Assembly (NCBI GenBank): GCA_036489975.1
Contig: DASXES010000053.1
Coordinates: 1 to 64,000 of the forward strand
Length of the DNA: 64,000 bases
Direction of reading: 5' to 3'
Source of the DNA: Roseiarcus sp036489975
GTDB lineage: Bacteria > Pseudomonadota > Alphaproteobacteria > Rhizobiales > Beijerinckiaceae
Below are positions 46,050 to 54,565 of the stretch, one piece after another. Below the pieces are notes generated by a model. That model was not told the origin of the DNA. It worked only from the letters and a program-made list of their open reading frames with translations, and ran no database searches. The translations under genes and the position numbers were made by a program. How positions within the stretch are numbered: position 1 is the stretch's first letter; each line of letters starts with the position of its first letter.

Positions 46050-46495
46050 TGTGTAGCCGTTATTCCTTCCTGCCAGCGCCCCTGTTTCTTCAAGGCGTCG
46101 ACGACCTCGCGCGGCATATAGCGCTCGTCATGTTTGGCGAGAATCGTCTCGGCCCGCATCTCGCCTCCCGGCTCCAGAACCCCTTCGGCGACCACGCCCT
46201 GGCCTTCGCGGAACAAGTCCGGCAGCAGACCCTGATAGGCCACTTTGAGATCATGCGCGCCGTCGGTGAGGACGAAAGCGACGTTTTGGTCTGCGGATTT
46301 GACGACCGAGCCCATCTTGACGAGGCCGCCGATGCGCAGGCGCGCGCCCGGTGCGACCGCTTTCTGGGCGACTTCGGACGGACTGTAGAAGAACACGATG
46401 CTGTCGCTCAGCGCGTAAAGCGAAAGACTAGCCGCCGCGCCGACGACGGCGAGCGCTGCGCCGATGAGAGTGAGGCGGCGGCCGCGGCGGGTCAA
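46046..46495 (-). CDS. ccmE: Heme chaperone CcmE
   Basis: 149 residues. An N-terminal anchor (LTLIGAALAVVGAAASLSLY) is followed by the OB-fold domain with the covalent heme histidine H122 in LAKHDERYMP and Y126. FFYSPSEV and RIGGLVKMGSV are family landmarks. It starts at TTG 46495, overlapping the ccmI stop (TTGA). It carries heme from CcmC to CcmF. Confidence 0.95.
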   Translation of the reverse strand: MTRRGRRLTLIGAALAVVGAAASLSLYALSDSIVFFYSPSEVAQKAVAPGARLRIGGLVKMGSVVKSADQNVAFVLTDGAHDLKVAYQGLLPDLFREGQGVVAEGVLEPGGEMRAETILAKHDERYMPREVVDALKKQGRWQEGITATQ

Positions 46496-47583
46496 TTGGC
46501 GTCTCCGAGGCCGAGGTTGTGCGCCAGCGCGTCGAGGCTCGCGACGGCGTTGGCGTCGGGCGCGAGCGCCTTGCGCGCGCTGACGAGAGCCGCTTTGGCC
46601 TTATCGGCCTCATGCAGCACCGCATAGGCGCGAATAAGGCGCGACCATTCGTCGACGCCGCCGCCATTGCTGGCGAGCCGGGTCGCGAGTCGGTTCACCA
46701 TGCCCTCGATCATCGTCCGCTGCGCCGCGGGAAGGGCGGCGGCGTCCTCCGCGGGGGGCAGTTCGCCCTTGAGCGCCGCCAACCGGGCGTTCACCACGCT
46801 CCGCCAGGGCGCCTCGGGCGGCGAATCGGCGAGCAGCGACTGGTAGTCCCGGATGGCATCCGCCTTCTTGCCGTCCTGTTCGGCGGCGAGCGCGAGATAG
46901 TAACGCGCCTGCGGCTGGCGGGGCTGATCGGTCAGCGCCCGATCGAACGCCTGGTGGGCTTCGTCCGTGACCACGCCCCCGGCGCCCGCGACCAGAGCCT
47001 CGCCGTAAGCCGCGCGGCGCAAGGGGTCCTCGCCTAGAATGCGCAGGGCCTCCGCATAGGCGTGCGCCGCATCGTCATAGCGGCCAAGGCGCATGTAGAC
47101 AGGCGCGATGACCGCCCAGCCCTTGCCGTCGTCGGGCCTGGCGGCCAGGCGCGCCTCGACCGCGGCGATCGCCGCCTCGATCCCGCCCGTGGTCTCAAGC
47201 GTGGGCTTGCGGCTCGCCAGCGGCTCGTCGGGCATCGAGGGCCGGCCGAGGCGCGCATAGAGGGGAAAGGCGATTGCCGGCAGTCCGACCGCGATCAGGA
47301 CCGCGGCCGCCAGTCGATAGCGCGGCGCGGGCGCGGCTGCTTGTACGGGGCTGGAGGCTGTGGCGATGAGGCGACGCGCAGTTTCGGCGCGGGCGCTTTC
47401 CGCCTCACCCTGCGGCAAGAGGCCACGATCGATATCGCGCCTGATCTCCTCGAGTTGAGCCTTGTAGAACGCTGCTTCGTTGACCGCCGGGTCGCAATTG
47501 GCGCTCGAGGAGGCGCGGAACAGCGGCCAAGCCACCGCGAGGACCACGCAAGCGGCCATTCCTGCAAGGACGAACCACACCAT
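46492..47583 (-). CDS. ccmI: Cytochrome c biogenesis protein CcmI
   Basis: 363 residues from ATG 47583. A TTG one codon earlier is also in frame. Membrane segment at 2-21 (VWFVLAGMAACVVLAVAWPLF), then the CcmI cytoplasmic block (EAAFYKAQLEEIRRDIDRGLL), a second membrane segment (LAAAVLIAVGLPAIAFPLYARLG) and periplasmic TPR repeats (about 140-290). It chaperones apocytochromes to the CcmF/H lyase. The order ccmI-E-F-H is the rhizobial cycHJKL arrangement. ccmABCDG are not in the window. Confidence 0.93.
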   Translation of the reverse strand: MVWFVLAGMAACVVLAVAWPLFRASSSANCDPAVNEAAFYKAQLEEIRRDIDRGLLPQGEAESARAETARRLIATASSPVQAAAPAPRYRLAAAVLIAVGLPAIAFPLYARLGRPSMPDEPLASRKPTLETTGGIEAAIAAVEARLAARPDDGKGWAVIAPVYMRLGRYDDAAHAYAEALRILGEDPLRRAAYGEALVAGAGGVVTDEAHQAFDRALTDQPRQPQARYYLALAAEQDGKKADAIRDYQSLLADSPPEAPWRSVVNARLAALKGELPPAEDAAALPAAQRTMIEGMVNRLATRLASNGGGVDEWSRLIRAYAVLHEADKAKAALVSARKALAPDANAVASLDALAHNLGLGDAN

Positions 47584-47909
47584 CAAACGAACCTCGGGCG
47601 CCCTTCACGGCAAGGCGCAGAAAAGTCGGCGCTTTGTTATCGCAAAGCAAAGTTGCGGTCTCGTCAAACCGACGCAAGCGGCCAAAGTCAAACTTGGACA
47701 GTTTCGGAATCTAGACCTCGTTAGCGGTCTGATCGTGGCGGCGACCTGTCTTGAGGCTCGCATCGGCCGGCAAGTTCGACACATAGCATTTCTGCTCGCC
47801 GGTCGATCGGCGTTCGCCGATGAGCCATCCTCTCAGACAGGAGACCACATCACGACCGCCCCGCTTCTCCCGCGAAAGCAGGTTCGTTAATCTTGAATCT
47901 CAACAACCC
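47584..47909. other. Gap upstream of ccmI
   Basis: 326 bp between the ccmI start and the end of the glycosyltransferase gene, both read leftward. It should hold the ccm promoter. TTTGAC occurs twice on the minus strand (about 47668-47695) but no convincing -10 is at the right distance. No gene, palindrome or terminator with a T-run seen. Confidence 0.4.
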
Positions 47910-49880
47910 CTAGTCGAAGACCCGGCGGAACACCGATCCCGCCACGCGCCAGAGTTGAATCGACCCGAGCGGCTTCAAATACCCGCCGGCATAGAAGTGC
48001 CGGATGGCGCGAACGCGCGACCTCACCGAGTGGTCGAAAACGACCGCGAACGCATCCGCTTCACGGCGGACGATCTTCGCCGAAACGCGAAAGCTTGGGA
48101 GCTCCAGTTCGATCGTGTCTCCGGGCGCGCCTGGAGGAACGCCAAAAATGCGCGCGCCGGTGATCGAGAAGTCGGTAAGTTGCATGAGCTGCGCGCGATC
48201 TCCCGTCCGCACCGACACCAGCTCTCGCGACGCGAACCGCTCGGCGCCGCGCTTGCGCGGCCGCTCGACGCAGACAAAGCAGAGCACGACAAGGACAATC
48301 AGATTGTACCACGTCCAGGCAAGCGCCGGGCTCGAATAGTGGATCTCGGCTGCCCCGCCATTGACGTAGAAAGCCCACAGGAGCGCCGCGAGCGACAGCA
48401 CGATCAAGCCCACGAAGGGGCGCATCACCCCCCATTCGACGAAGCCGCGATTGCGATCCCCGCCCTTCGCGGTGACCTGGAATTTCTGCCGTTGCGGCTG
48501 AGCCAGGCCAAACAGGGCAGCCTTCAGGATCTGGGGCATCACGATGATCTGGCTGACGTCGAAAAGGATCAGCGTCACTCTTCCCCCCGAGAGCCAATGC
48601 ATCACGAGGCCGCACCAGAACCAGTAGGGCAGGAAGCGGATCGCGAGATCGTAGAGCGAAGCGTGGAAGGGATGGAGGCCGAAGGCCAGCGAAACGGGCG
48701 GAATGATGAGGGCGACGGCCCGTGACAAAGGGACCGCGGTCCAGTTGAGAAACACCTCCGTCAGCGACAGACGGTCGATGAACGCGAGCGGCGAGCCGAA
48801 AGACAGCGGGCCGCTGCGCCCGCGCGCGATCTGCATGAAGCCGAGACACCAGCGGCTGCGCTGGGCGATGTATTCCTTGAGGCCCTCGGGCGCCAGGCCG
48901 TAGGTCAAGGGCTCGTTCAGATAGGCCGTCAGAAAGCCCTTCTCCTTGAGCCGCAGGCTCAGGAGATAGTCCTCGGTCACCGAGTCGACAGGGAAGCCGC
49001 CGATCTCCATCAGAGGCTGCATGCGGATGATCGACGACGTGCCGCAGCAGAAGGCGGCCGACCATGCGTCCTTGGAAGGCAGCACGATATCGAAGAAGTA
49101 GCGCTGCTCGTCCGGCCAGAACTTGGTTGCGCCGAGGTTGATCTGAATGGGATCGGGATTGATGAAATGCTGCGGCGTCTGCACGACCCCGACCGCGGGG
49201 TCGTGAAACAGCGACATTGCGCGCTTCAGGAAGCGCGGCGTCGGGACGAAGTCCGCATCGAGGATGGAGACGAAATCGGGAGGATCGGGCAGCGCGCTGA
49301 TATGCTTGAGCGCCTGGTTTATGTTTCCGGCTTTGGCGTGCGCGTTGTCCGACCGCGAAAGGTAGTGGCAGCCGAGCTCGGCGCAAAGCGTCTTCACCCC
49401 ATCCCGGCGACCATCATCGAGCATCCAGACGCGAAAATTCGGATAGTCCATGCCGAGCGCGCCGACGATCGTTCGCTCCAGGATCGCCTTCCCTTCATTG
49501 TAGGAGCAGATGAGCACATCGATTGAAGGCGGTTTCGCCTGCGAGGGAAGCCAATCCGTGTTCGCGTCCGCTTCAGGCGATCGATCGCGCGTTCGGGCGA
49601 GGAACATGAGCGAGAGCGCGGCGGTGAGGATGCCGACGAGCTCGGCTGTGAGAAAGACGAGCGCAAGCCCATATTCGAAGCTGAAGGCCGGCGCGGGCAG
49701 CGTCTCCGTGGTCCGCCACCAAGCGTATTGCGCCATCATGGCGAAGCTGCCGGCGACCATGAAGGCTCGGCCGGTCGCCACGGGCTTCGGCCAGATCGCC
49801 GCGCAAGCAAAGAAAGCGCCGAGGGTCGCAAGCGCCGGCCGGGCGGCCGCGATGATGGAACTGTCGATGACGCCAAACAC
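47910..49880 (-). CDS. Processive family 2 glycosyltransferase with C-terminal PilZ domain
   Basis: 656 residues from GTG 49880. Membrane helices surround a GT2 domain with DVLICSYNEG, the first Asp in MLDDGRRDG, DxD in SILDADFVP, TED (VTEDYLLS) and QRSRW, the processive-synthase Q-x-x-R-W. The C-terminal 100 residues form a PilZ domain with basic RPRKRGAERF and DFSITGARIF (D-x-S-x-x-G), the c-di-GMP-binding signature. It is BcsA/Alg8-like: probably a c-di-GMP-activated synthase of a secreted polysaccharide. No BcsB or BcsZ is adjacent, so cellulose is not assured. Confidence 0.88.
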   Translation of the reverse strand: MFGVIDSSIIAAARPALATLGAFFACAAIWPKPVATGRAFMVAGSFAMMAQYAWWRTTETLPAPAFSFEYGLALVFLTAELVGILTAALSLMFLARTRDRSPEADANTDWLPSQAKPPSIDVLICSYNEGKAILERTIVGALGMDYPNFRVWMLDDGRRDGVKTLCAELGCHYLSRSDNAHAKAGNINQALKHISALPDPPDFVSILDADFVPTPRFLKRAMSLFHDPAVGVVQTPQHFINPDPIQINLGATKFWPDEQRYFFDIVLPSKDAWSAAFCCGTSSIIRMQPLMEIGGFPVDSVTEDYLLSLRLKEKGFLTAYLNEPLTYGLAPEGLKEYIAQRSRWCLGFMQIARGRSGPLSFGSPLAFIDRLSLTEVFLNWTAVPLSRAVALIIPPVSLAFGLHPFHASLYDLAIRFLPYWFWCGLVMHWLSGGRVTLILFDVSQIIVMPQILKAALFGLAQPQRQKFQVTAKGGDRNRGFVEWGVMRPFVGLIVLSLAALLWAFYVNGGAAEIHYSSPALAWTWYNLIVLVVLCFVCVERPRKRGAERFASRELVSVRTGDRAQLMQLTDFSITGARIFGVPPGAPGDTIELELPSFRVSAKIVRREADAFAVVFDHSVRSRVRAIRHFYAGGYLKPLGSIQLWRVAGSVFRRVFD

Positions 49881-49885
49881 GGGCT

Positions 49886-51376
49886 TCAGCCCCTTGAGAT
49901 CGAGCCCTTGAGAGGCCCGCGGCTTTCGCTTCCCGCGTGCGTGGAGGCCGCGTCGTCCTCTCCGAAGGTGACCGTTCCGGTTCGACCGATCGAGCAGCCG
50001 GCTTCGCCCATGTCGTCCATCGCGATCGTCACATAAAACGGGCTTTTGCGCATGGTGATCGGCGGAACCGCAAGATTCCCCGGCGCCCCCGCGGCGCCGG
50101 TCAGATTGATGACGCTCCCATGATAGGCTTTGCCGTCCTGGAGTGGCTGAAACGTTGCGGGACTCCCGACTTCGAGACGGTTGTAGACCCGTTCGTCGAC
50201 GCTCGCGCTGACGATCGGGTGCGAGCAGTTGAGCACGCGCAAGAGATCCTGACCCTTGTTCACATACTCGCCTGGGCCAACCAGAATCTCCCAGAGCCGC
50301 CCTTTGGTCGGCAGGCCGACCAAAGCTTCGGATCTGCGCCGGTAACGCTCGTCCTCCGCCGAAATCTGATCGCCGACGTCCCTGATTTGAGTTCGCACGG
50401 CCGCGAGCTGGGCGTCGAGTTCGCCCTTTTTGAGCTTGAGCTCGGTTTCACGTTGAGCCGAGCTTGGGGCGTCATTGTAGCTGTCGCCGATAAACACCCC
50501 GTCAGCGATCGCGTCTCGCTCGACCTTCGTTTCCTCGAGGCGCTTCTCAGCCGCAGCTTCGGCCGAGGTCGCGGCGCTCCATTCGTATTGCACCCGATCG
50601 CTCTCGGCCCCTGAAATGTCGCCCGTTCGCTGCAGATGGTCGCTGCGCCGCTTGCTCGCTGTGGCCTGCGCTGTCTTTGCGGTGGCGGCCTGAAGCTCGG
50701 CCGTTTGCGCCGCGAGCCTTGCGTCGATCAGCTTGAAGCGCCCGGTGCGGTATTTCTCCGCCTGGACGTCGATGGCGTCGAGGGCTGTCTGCGTCAATTG
50801 AGATTCCCGCTCAAGCGTCTGCTTTTGCGATTCAAGCGTATTGAGTTCGCGCCGAAGCTCGTCGAGGCGGCTTCGGTCGGCGTAGGGGTCGACTACGACC
50901 AGTCTTGGAGGGGCGGTCGAGCTCCAGCTTGCGGTCTTCTCGGCGGGGGTTTGAACGATCCCCTCGATGGGCGAGCGGATCGTCTCGATGCGGGCGTTGA
51001 CGATCGCCTCGACGCTCGTCGTCGCGAGCATAGCTCGAAGCGGCGCCCAGCCGAAGGCGACGACGAGCCCGACCCCAAGAGCGATCTTGACCGAGCGCCG
51101 AATTGTCGTTGCATAAGCGAAACCTGCCCTTTTCGGCGCCGCGTCATTGGCGATCGCGACGTCTTCCTCGGCGCCCGGTAGAAAGCTGCGCTCCAGGATG
51201 GATTGGACCGATCGCGCGTCTGCAGGCTGGGGTTTCGCTCTCGTTCCGTCAGTGCGCGAATCGGGCGCCTCCTTGACGGCGTCGCTTCGCGCGCCCGGGA
51301 CAGGGCTAGGCGTCCCAATCGGGGCGTCTGCCGCAAGTCGCGAGCCTTGTGCGTATCTGGAGTTGGACGACGGCAT
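49886..51376 (-). CDS. HlyD/Alg44-like membrane fusion protein
   Basis: 496 residues. A cytoplasmic Pro/Ala-rich N-terminus (about 1-95), one membrane helix (IALGVGLVVAFGWAPLRAML), a split lipoyl/barrel domain (VNARIETIRSPIEGIV ... GRLWEILVGPGEYVNKGQDLL) and a coiled coil between (about 165-370). The C-terminal barrel ends GCSIGRTGTVTF. It lies 5 bp before the PilZ-glycosyltransferase gene, which mirrors Alg44 next to Alg8 in alginate synthesis, except that here PilZ sits on the transferase. It probably spans the periplasm to guide the nascent chain. Confidence 0.82.
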   Translation of the reverse strand: MPSSNSRYAQGSRLAADAPIGTPSPVPGARSDAVKEAPDSRTDGTRAKPQPADARSVQSILERSFLPGAEEDVAIANDAAPKRAGFAYATTIRRSVKIALGVGLVVAFGWAPLRAMLATTSVEAIVNARIETIRSPIEGIVQTPAEKTASWSSTAPPRLVVVDPYADRSRLDELRRELNTLESQKQTLERESQLTQTALDAIDVQAEKYRTGRFKLIDARLAAQTAELQAATAKTAQATASKRRSDHLQRTGDISGAESDRVQYEWSAATSAEAAAEKRLEETKVERDAIADGVFIGDSYNDAPSSAQRETELKLKKGELDAQLAAVRTQIRDVGDQISAEDERYRRRSEALVGLPTKGRLWEILVGPGEYVNKGQDLLRVLNCSHPIVSASVDERVYNRLEVGSPATFQPLQDGKAYHGSVINLTGAAGAPGNLAVPPITMRKSPFYVTIAMDDMGEAGCSIGRTGTVTFGEDDAASTHAGSESRGPLKGSISRG

Positions 51377-51545
51377 TGAGACGACGCGAAGTTAGGGTGG
51401 AGGCGCGCGGCGGCGACAAAATTGGCGAACCGCGTCGCGCGTTTTGAGCGACTCAAGACCATCCGAGCCGGCTCATATTTGCCGGCTATCCTCTAAAGAA
51501 ACAAATAACTAAACCGCGCAGATAATAATGATTGATCGCGGTGGC

Positions 51546-52718
51546 TCACGCGCTCTTCTCGAACAATTCGCGCCCGATCAGCATGCGACGGATTTCGCTT
51601 GTTCCCGCGCCGATCTCGTAGAGCTTGGCGTCGCGCAACAGGCGCCCGAGCGGATAGTCGTTGGTGTAGCCGTTTCCACCGAGAACCTGGATCGCATCGA
51701 GGGCGACGTGGGTGGCGCGCTCGGCGGCGTAGAGGATCGCGCCCGCCGCGTCCTCGCGGGTGGTCTCACCGCGGTCGCAGGCCTTGGCGACGGCGTAGAC
51801 GTAGGCCTTCGCCGCATTCATCGTCACGTACATGTCGGCGAGCTTGCCCTGCACCAACTGGAATGTCCCGATGGCCTGGCCGAACTGCTTGCGCTCGTGG
51901 ACGTAAGGCAGGACGACGTCGAGCGCCGCCTGCATGAGGCCGAGCGGCCCCGCAGCCAGCATCACGCGCTCGTAGTCGAGGCCGCTCATCAGCACGTTGA
52001 CGCCCTTGCCGACCTTGCCCAGCACGTTCGCGGCGGGAACTTCGCAGTCGGCGAAGATGAGTTCGGCCGTGTCGGAGCCGCGCATGCCGAGCTTGTCGAG
52101 CTTCACGCCCGACGAAAAGCCCTTCATGCCGCGCTCGATGATGAAGGCGGTGATGCCCCGCGCGTTCGCCGCGGGATCGGTCTTGGCGTAGACGACGAGG
52201 GTCTCGGCCGAGGGGCCGTTGGTGATCCACATCTTCGCGCCATTGAGGACGTAGCGGTCGCCCCTCTTGTCGGCGCGGGTCGTCATCGACACGACGTCAG
52301 AGCCTGCGTTCGGCTCCGACATCGCGAGCGCCCCGACATGCTCGCCGGAGATCAGCTTCGGCAGATAGCGCGCCTTCTGCTCATCATTGCCGTTGCGCAC
52401 GATCTGGTTGACGCAGAGGTTCGAATGCGCCCCGTACGACAGTCCGACCGAGCCGCTCGCACGCGAGATTTCCTCCATCGCCACGCAATGATCGAGATAG
52501 CCGAGACCCAGCCCGCCATACTCTTCCGGCGCAGTGATCCCGTGCAGGCCGAGCGCCCCCATCTTCGGCCAAAGGTCGGCGGGAAAGAGGTTGTCGCGGT
52601 CAATTTGCGCGGCGCGCGGGGCGACCTCCTTCTCGGCGAACGCCCGGGCGCTGTCGCGGATCATCGCGGCGCTCTCGCCGAGGTCGAAGTCGAAGGCGCG
52701 GGGCGTGTTGGGGATCAT
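51546..52718 (-). CDS. ivd: Isovaleryl-CoA dehydrogenase-like acyl-CoA dehydrogenase
   Basis: 390 residues from ATG 52718, the start that gives the family N-terminus (FDFDLGESAAMIRDSARAFA). Acyl-CoA dehydrogenase signatures: ALAMSEPNAGSDVVSM, WITNGPSAETLVVYAKTD and QVLGGNGYTNDYPLGRLLRDAKLYEIGAGTSEI. Glu in GLDYERVML is at the catalytic position typical of isovaleryl-CoA dehydrogenase, as opposed to the late YEIG Glu of other families. It would oxidise isovaleryl-CoA in leucine breakdown. Partner genes (mccA/B) are not in the window. Confidence 0.88.
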   Translation of the reverse strand: MIPNTPRAFDFDLGESAAMIRDSARAFAEKEVAPRAAQIDRDNLFPADLWPKMGALGLHGITAPEEYGGLGLGYLDHCVAMEEISRASGSVGLSYGAHSNLCVNQIVRNGNDEQKARYLPKLISGEHVGALAMSEPNAGSDVVSMTTRADKRGDRYVLNGAKMWITNGPSAETLVVYAKTDPAANARGITAFIIERGMKGFSSGVKLDKLGMRGSDTAELIFADCEVPAANVLGKVGKGVNVLMSGLDYERVMLAAGPLGLMQAALDVVLPYVHERKQFGQAIGTFQLVQGKLADMYVTMNAAKAYVYAVAKACDRGETTREDAAGAILYAAERATHVALDAIQVLGGNGYTNDYPLGRLLRDAKLYEIGAGTSEIRRMLIGRELFEKSA

Positions 52719-52907
52719 GGGCGAGGCGCTAGGCAGGGGAAGCGGGGAAACGACCTTGTGCGCGATCGGCGGCGCTGTCCAGCCTTTCGCGCAAGCCAGG
52801 CGCAGACGGGGGGAGCGCGGCGCCATTAGCGAGTCCGAATCGAGACTTTTCAAAGGGATGGGGCGTGATTAGCGATCCAAGCGCCGGACAGGGGCCAGAG
52901 CGACAAT

Positions 52908-52932
52908 ATTGAACATGTATAATTTGTTCAAT
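52908..52932. promoter_or_regulatory. Palindromic operator upstream of ivd
   Basis: ATTGAACA (52908-52915) and TGTTCAAT (52925-52932) form a perfect 8-bp inverted repeat around TGTATAATT. On the minus strand GTGACA, a 16-bp gap and TATACA lie across it, a plausible promoter for ivd 190 bp away. Its size and symmetry fit a TetR-type dimer site. The cognate regulator was not found nearby. The rest of 52719-53148 shows no supported gene. Confidence 0.55.
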
Positions 52933-53148
52933 AGACCTGTCACATATGGCGGGATCGCGCGGACCGCCGAGCGGGGGCGCGCCCCCGCCAGTCGGGCTCC
53001 GGCGCGAAAGCGCGTGGGCTGCGCCATGAGAGCCGACGGGCGCGTTGGGGATCGCGGCCCCTTGGGGGCGCTCGCGGCCGCAAGACCGGCCCATCCTCGC
53101 TCGTGCAAGGCTAGGCCGGTCGCAAGTCCAAGACCTTACTGGCGGGCC

Positions 53149-53793
53149 TTACTGGCAGGCGTCCCAGAAGCCCTGCTGCCGGCTCGGGTCGGTGTAGAAC
53201 CAGCACAAGCCCGGCCCTGGAGCGGCGCCGGCCCAGGACGCCGCCGCCGCCGCGCTGACGAAGCCGAGCGCTGCGCCCGCTGCGATGGCGCCGCCAGGCG
53301 CCCAGCCGTACCCGGGACGAGTCCAACCGCCATAGCGATAAACCCCGCCGGCGCGATAGGCGCCGCCGCGATAAGCTCCGCCGTGGTAGGCGCCGCCGCG
53401 GTACGCGCCCCCGCGGTAGGCGCCGCCGCGATAAGCGCCGCCGTGGTAGGCGCCGCCGCGATAGGCCCCGCCGCCACGGTGGGCGCCGCCACGGTAGGCC
53501 CCGCCGCCACGGTACGCGCCGCCACCGCGATGGGCGCCGCCGCCACGATACGCTCCGCCTCCGCGGTGCATTCCCCCGCCGCCGCGATGCATGCCCCCGC
53601 CGCCGCGGTGTCCGCCCCCGCCGCGATGCATGCCGCCTCCACGACCGCCCCTCACCTGAGTGATAAGGCCGTCGTCCATGTGGGCTGCGGCGCCCGGCGG
53701 GGCGAAGATCTCGAGGGCTTCAGCCTCGGGTAAACCAAGACAGAGAAGCGAAACGCCAAGCAGCGCGTTTCTGGCCAGACGTGTCCATCGCAT
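53149..53793 (-). CDS. Secreted Gly/Tyr/Arg/His-rich repeat protein (copy 1)
   Basis: 214 residues from ATG 53793, behind GGGAGG. The signal peptide ends near residue 27 (LPEAEA). About residues 45-140 are tandem short units of the type GGAYRGG, GGAHRGG and GGMHRGG. The C-terminus has a hydrophobic stretch (GGAIAAGAALGFVSAAAAA) and the motif GPGLCWFYTDPS...GFWDACQ with two Cys. No named family is known to me. It shares this design with the gene at 54566-55060. It may be a cell-surface or periplasmic structural or metal-binding protein (His/Tyr-rich), which is speculation. Confidence 0.75.
   Translation of the reverse strand: MRWTRLARNALLGVSLLCLGLPEAEALEIFAPPGAAAHMDDGLITQVRGGRGGGMHRGGGGHRGGGGMHRGGGGMHRGGGAYRGGGAHRGGGAYRGGGAYRGGAHRGGGAYRGGAYHGGAYRGGAYRGGAYRGGAYHGGAYRGGAYRAGGVYRYGGWTRPGYGWAPGGAIAAGAALGFVSAAAAASWAGAAPGPGLCWFYTDPSRQQGFWDACQ
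53350..53655 (-). repeat. Tandem 15- to 18-base coding repeats
   Basis: About 300 bp of imperfect direct units (core GGCGCCTACCGCGG on the minus strand) encode the GGA(Y/H)RGG and GGMHRGG repeats. Units toward the gene's 3' side are Tyr-type, those at the 5' side are Met-His type, with two unit lengths. Such arrays change copy number by slippage. Confidence 0.8.
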
Positions 53794-53947
53794 AGGCGCC
53801 TCCCTTTTTATCACGGGGCGCGACCAAGCCGCGGATTGGATACTCCAGCATCCGCGCGACGCGGTCGCTCGACCCGACAGTGATACTCTACCTCAGCCGC
53901 GCAAGACTTTCCAAGAGCGCCGACGGGATTCGAGACTGGGGCCGCCA

Positions 53948-54311
53948 GTGAGCATTTTGAGGTCGAGCGGCGCAAAAGAAGCCGGACGGCGCAAGTGGCT
54001 TCCTGGTCTGGCTAGTCTACAAAACTACGAATCCGGATGGCTCACGCACGATTGGGTCGCCGGAATGGCGTTGACGACCATGCTCGCGCCGGTCGGCGTC
54101 GCGTATGCGCTCGCGTCTGGCGTCGGCGCCATCTACGGCCTCTACGCCACCATCGCTTGTTTGCTGGCCTACGCGCTTTTCGGACCCAGACGGATCCTGG
54201 TTCTCGGTCCCGACTCTTCCCTGGCGGCGGTGATTTTTGGGGTCCGGGGCGATCCTCATCATCGCCGGGATCGCCCGGCTCGGTTTCGTGACCGAGCTTT
54301 TGTCGAAGCCG
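53948..54311 (+). pseudogene. Decayed SulP-family transporter
   Basis: From GTG 53948 the frame gives the SulP N-terminus: LPGLASLQNYESGWLTHDWVAG, MLAPVGVAYALASGVGAIYGLY and FGPRRILVLGPDSSLAAVIFG. Then the frame shifts. SGAILIIAGIARLGFVTELLSKP, which belongs some 20-30 residues further along in intact SulP proteins, appears in the next frame from about 54240. Nothing of the remaining membrane domain or the STAS domain follows. So it has an internal deletion, a frameshift and a lost 3' end. 54312-54565 shows nothing else. Confidence 0.8.
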
Positions 54312-54565
54312 TCGACGAATATGAGCAGGGGCGCAGGTCGATCACCAAGCCACGTTCTAACCGGCAGGACAGGCGCCGCCGCTGCCGCATTGACGGCAGA
54401 TCCGATCAGATCGGAGTTCGGCCGAGCCCCCTGCGGGCGGCAAGAGCGCCGGCGTCAAGAAAACTGGTCAGTAAAAGCGCCCAAGTCGCACAACGAAATT
54501 GGCCGCCGGCTCGCTTGGGGAGCGAACGGGCGGCCAAGTTGCGATTGAAAGAGGGAGCCGAATTT

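Noticed and set aside
53350..53655. CRISPR-like repeat array
   Set aside because: The units are direct tandem repeats without spacers, in frame within a protein gene.
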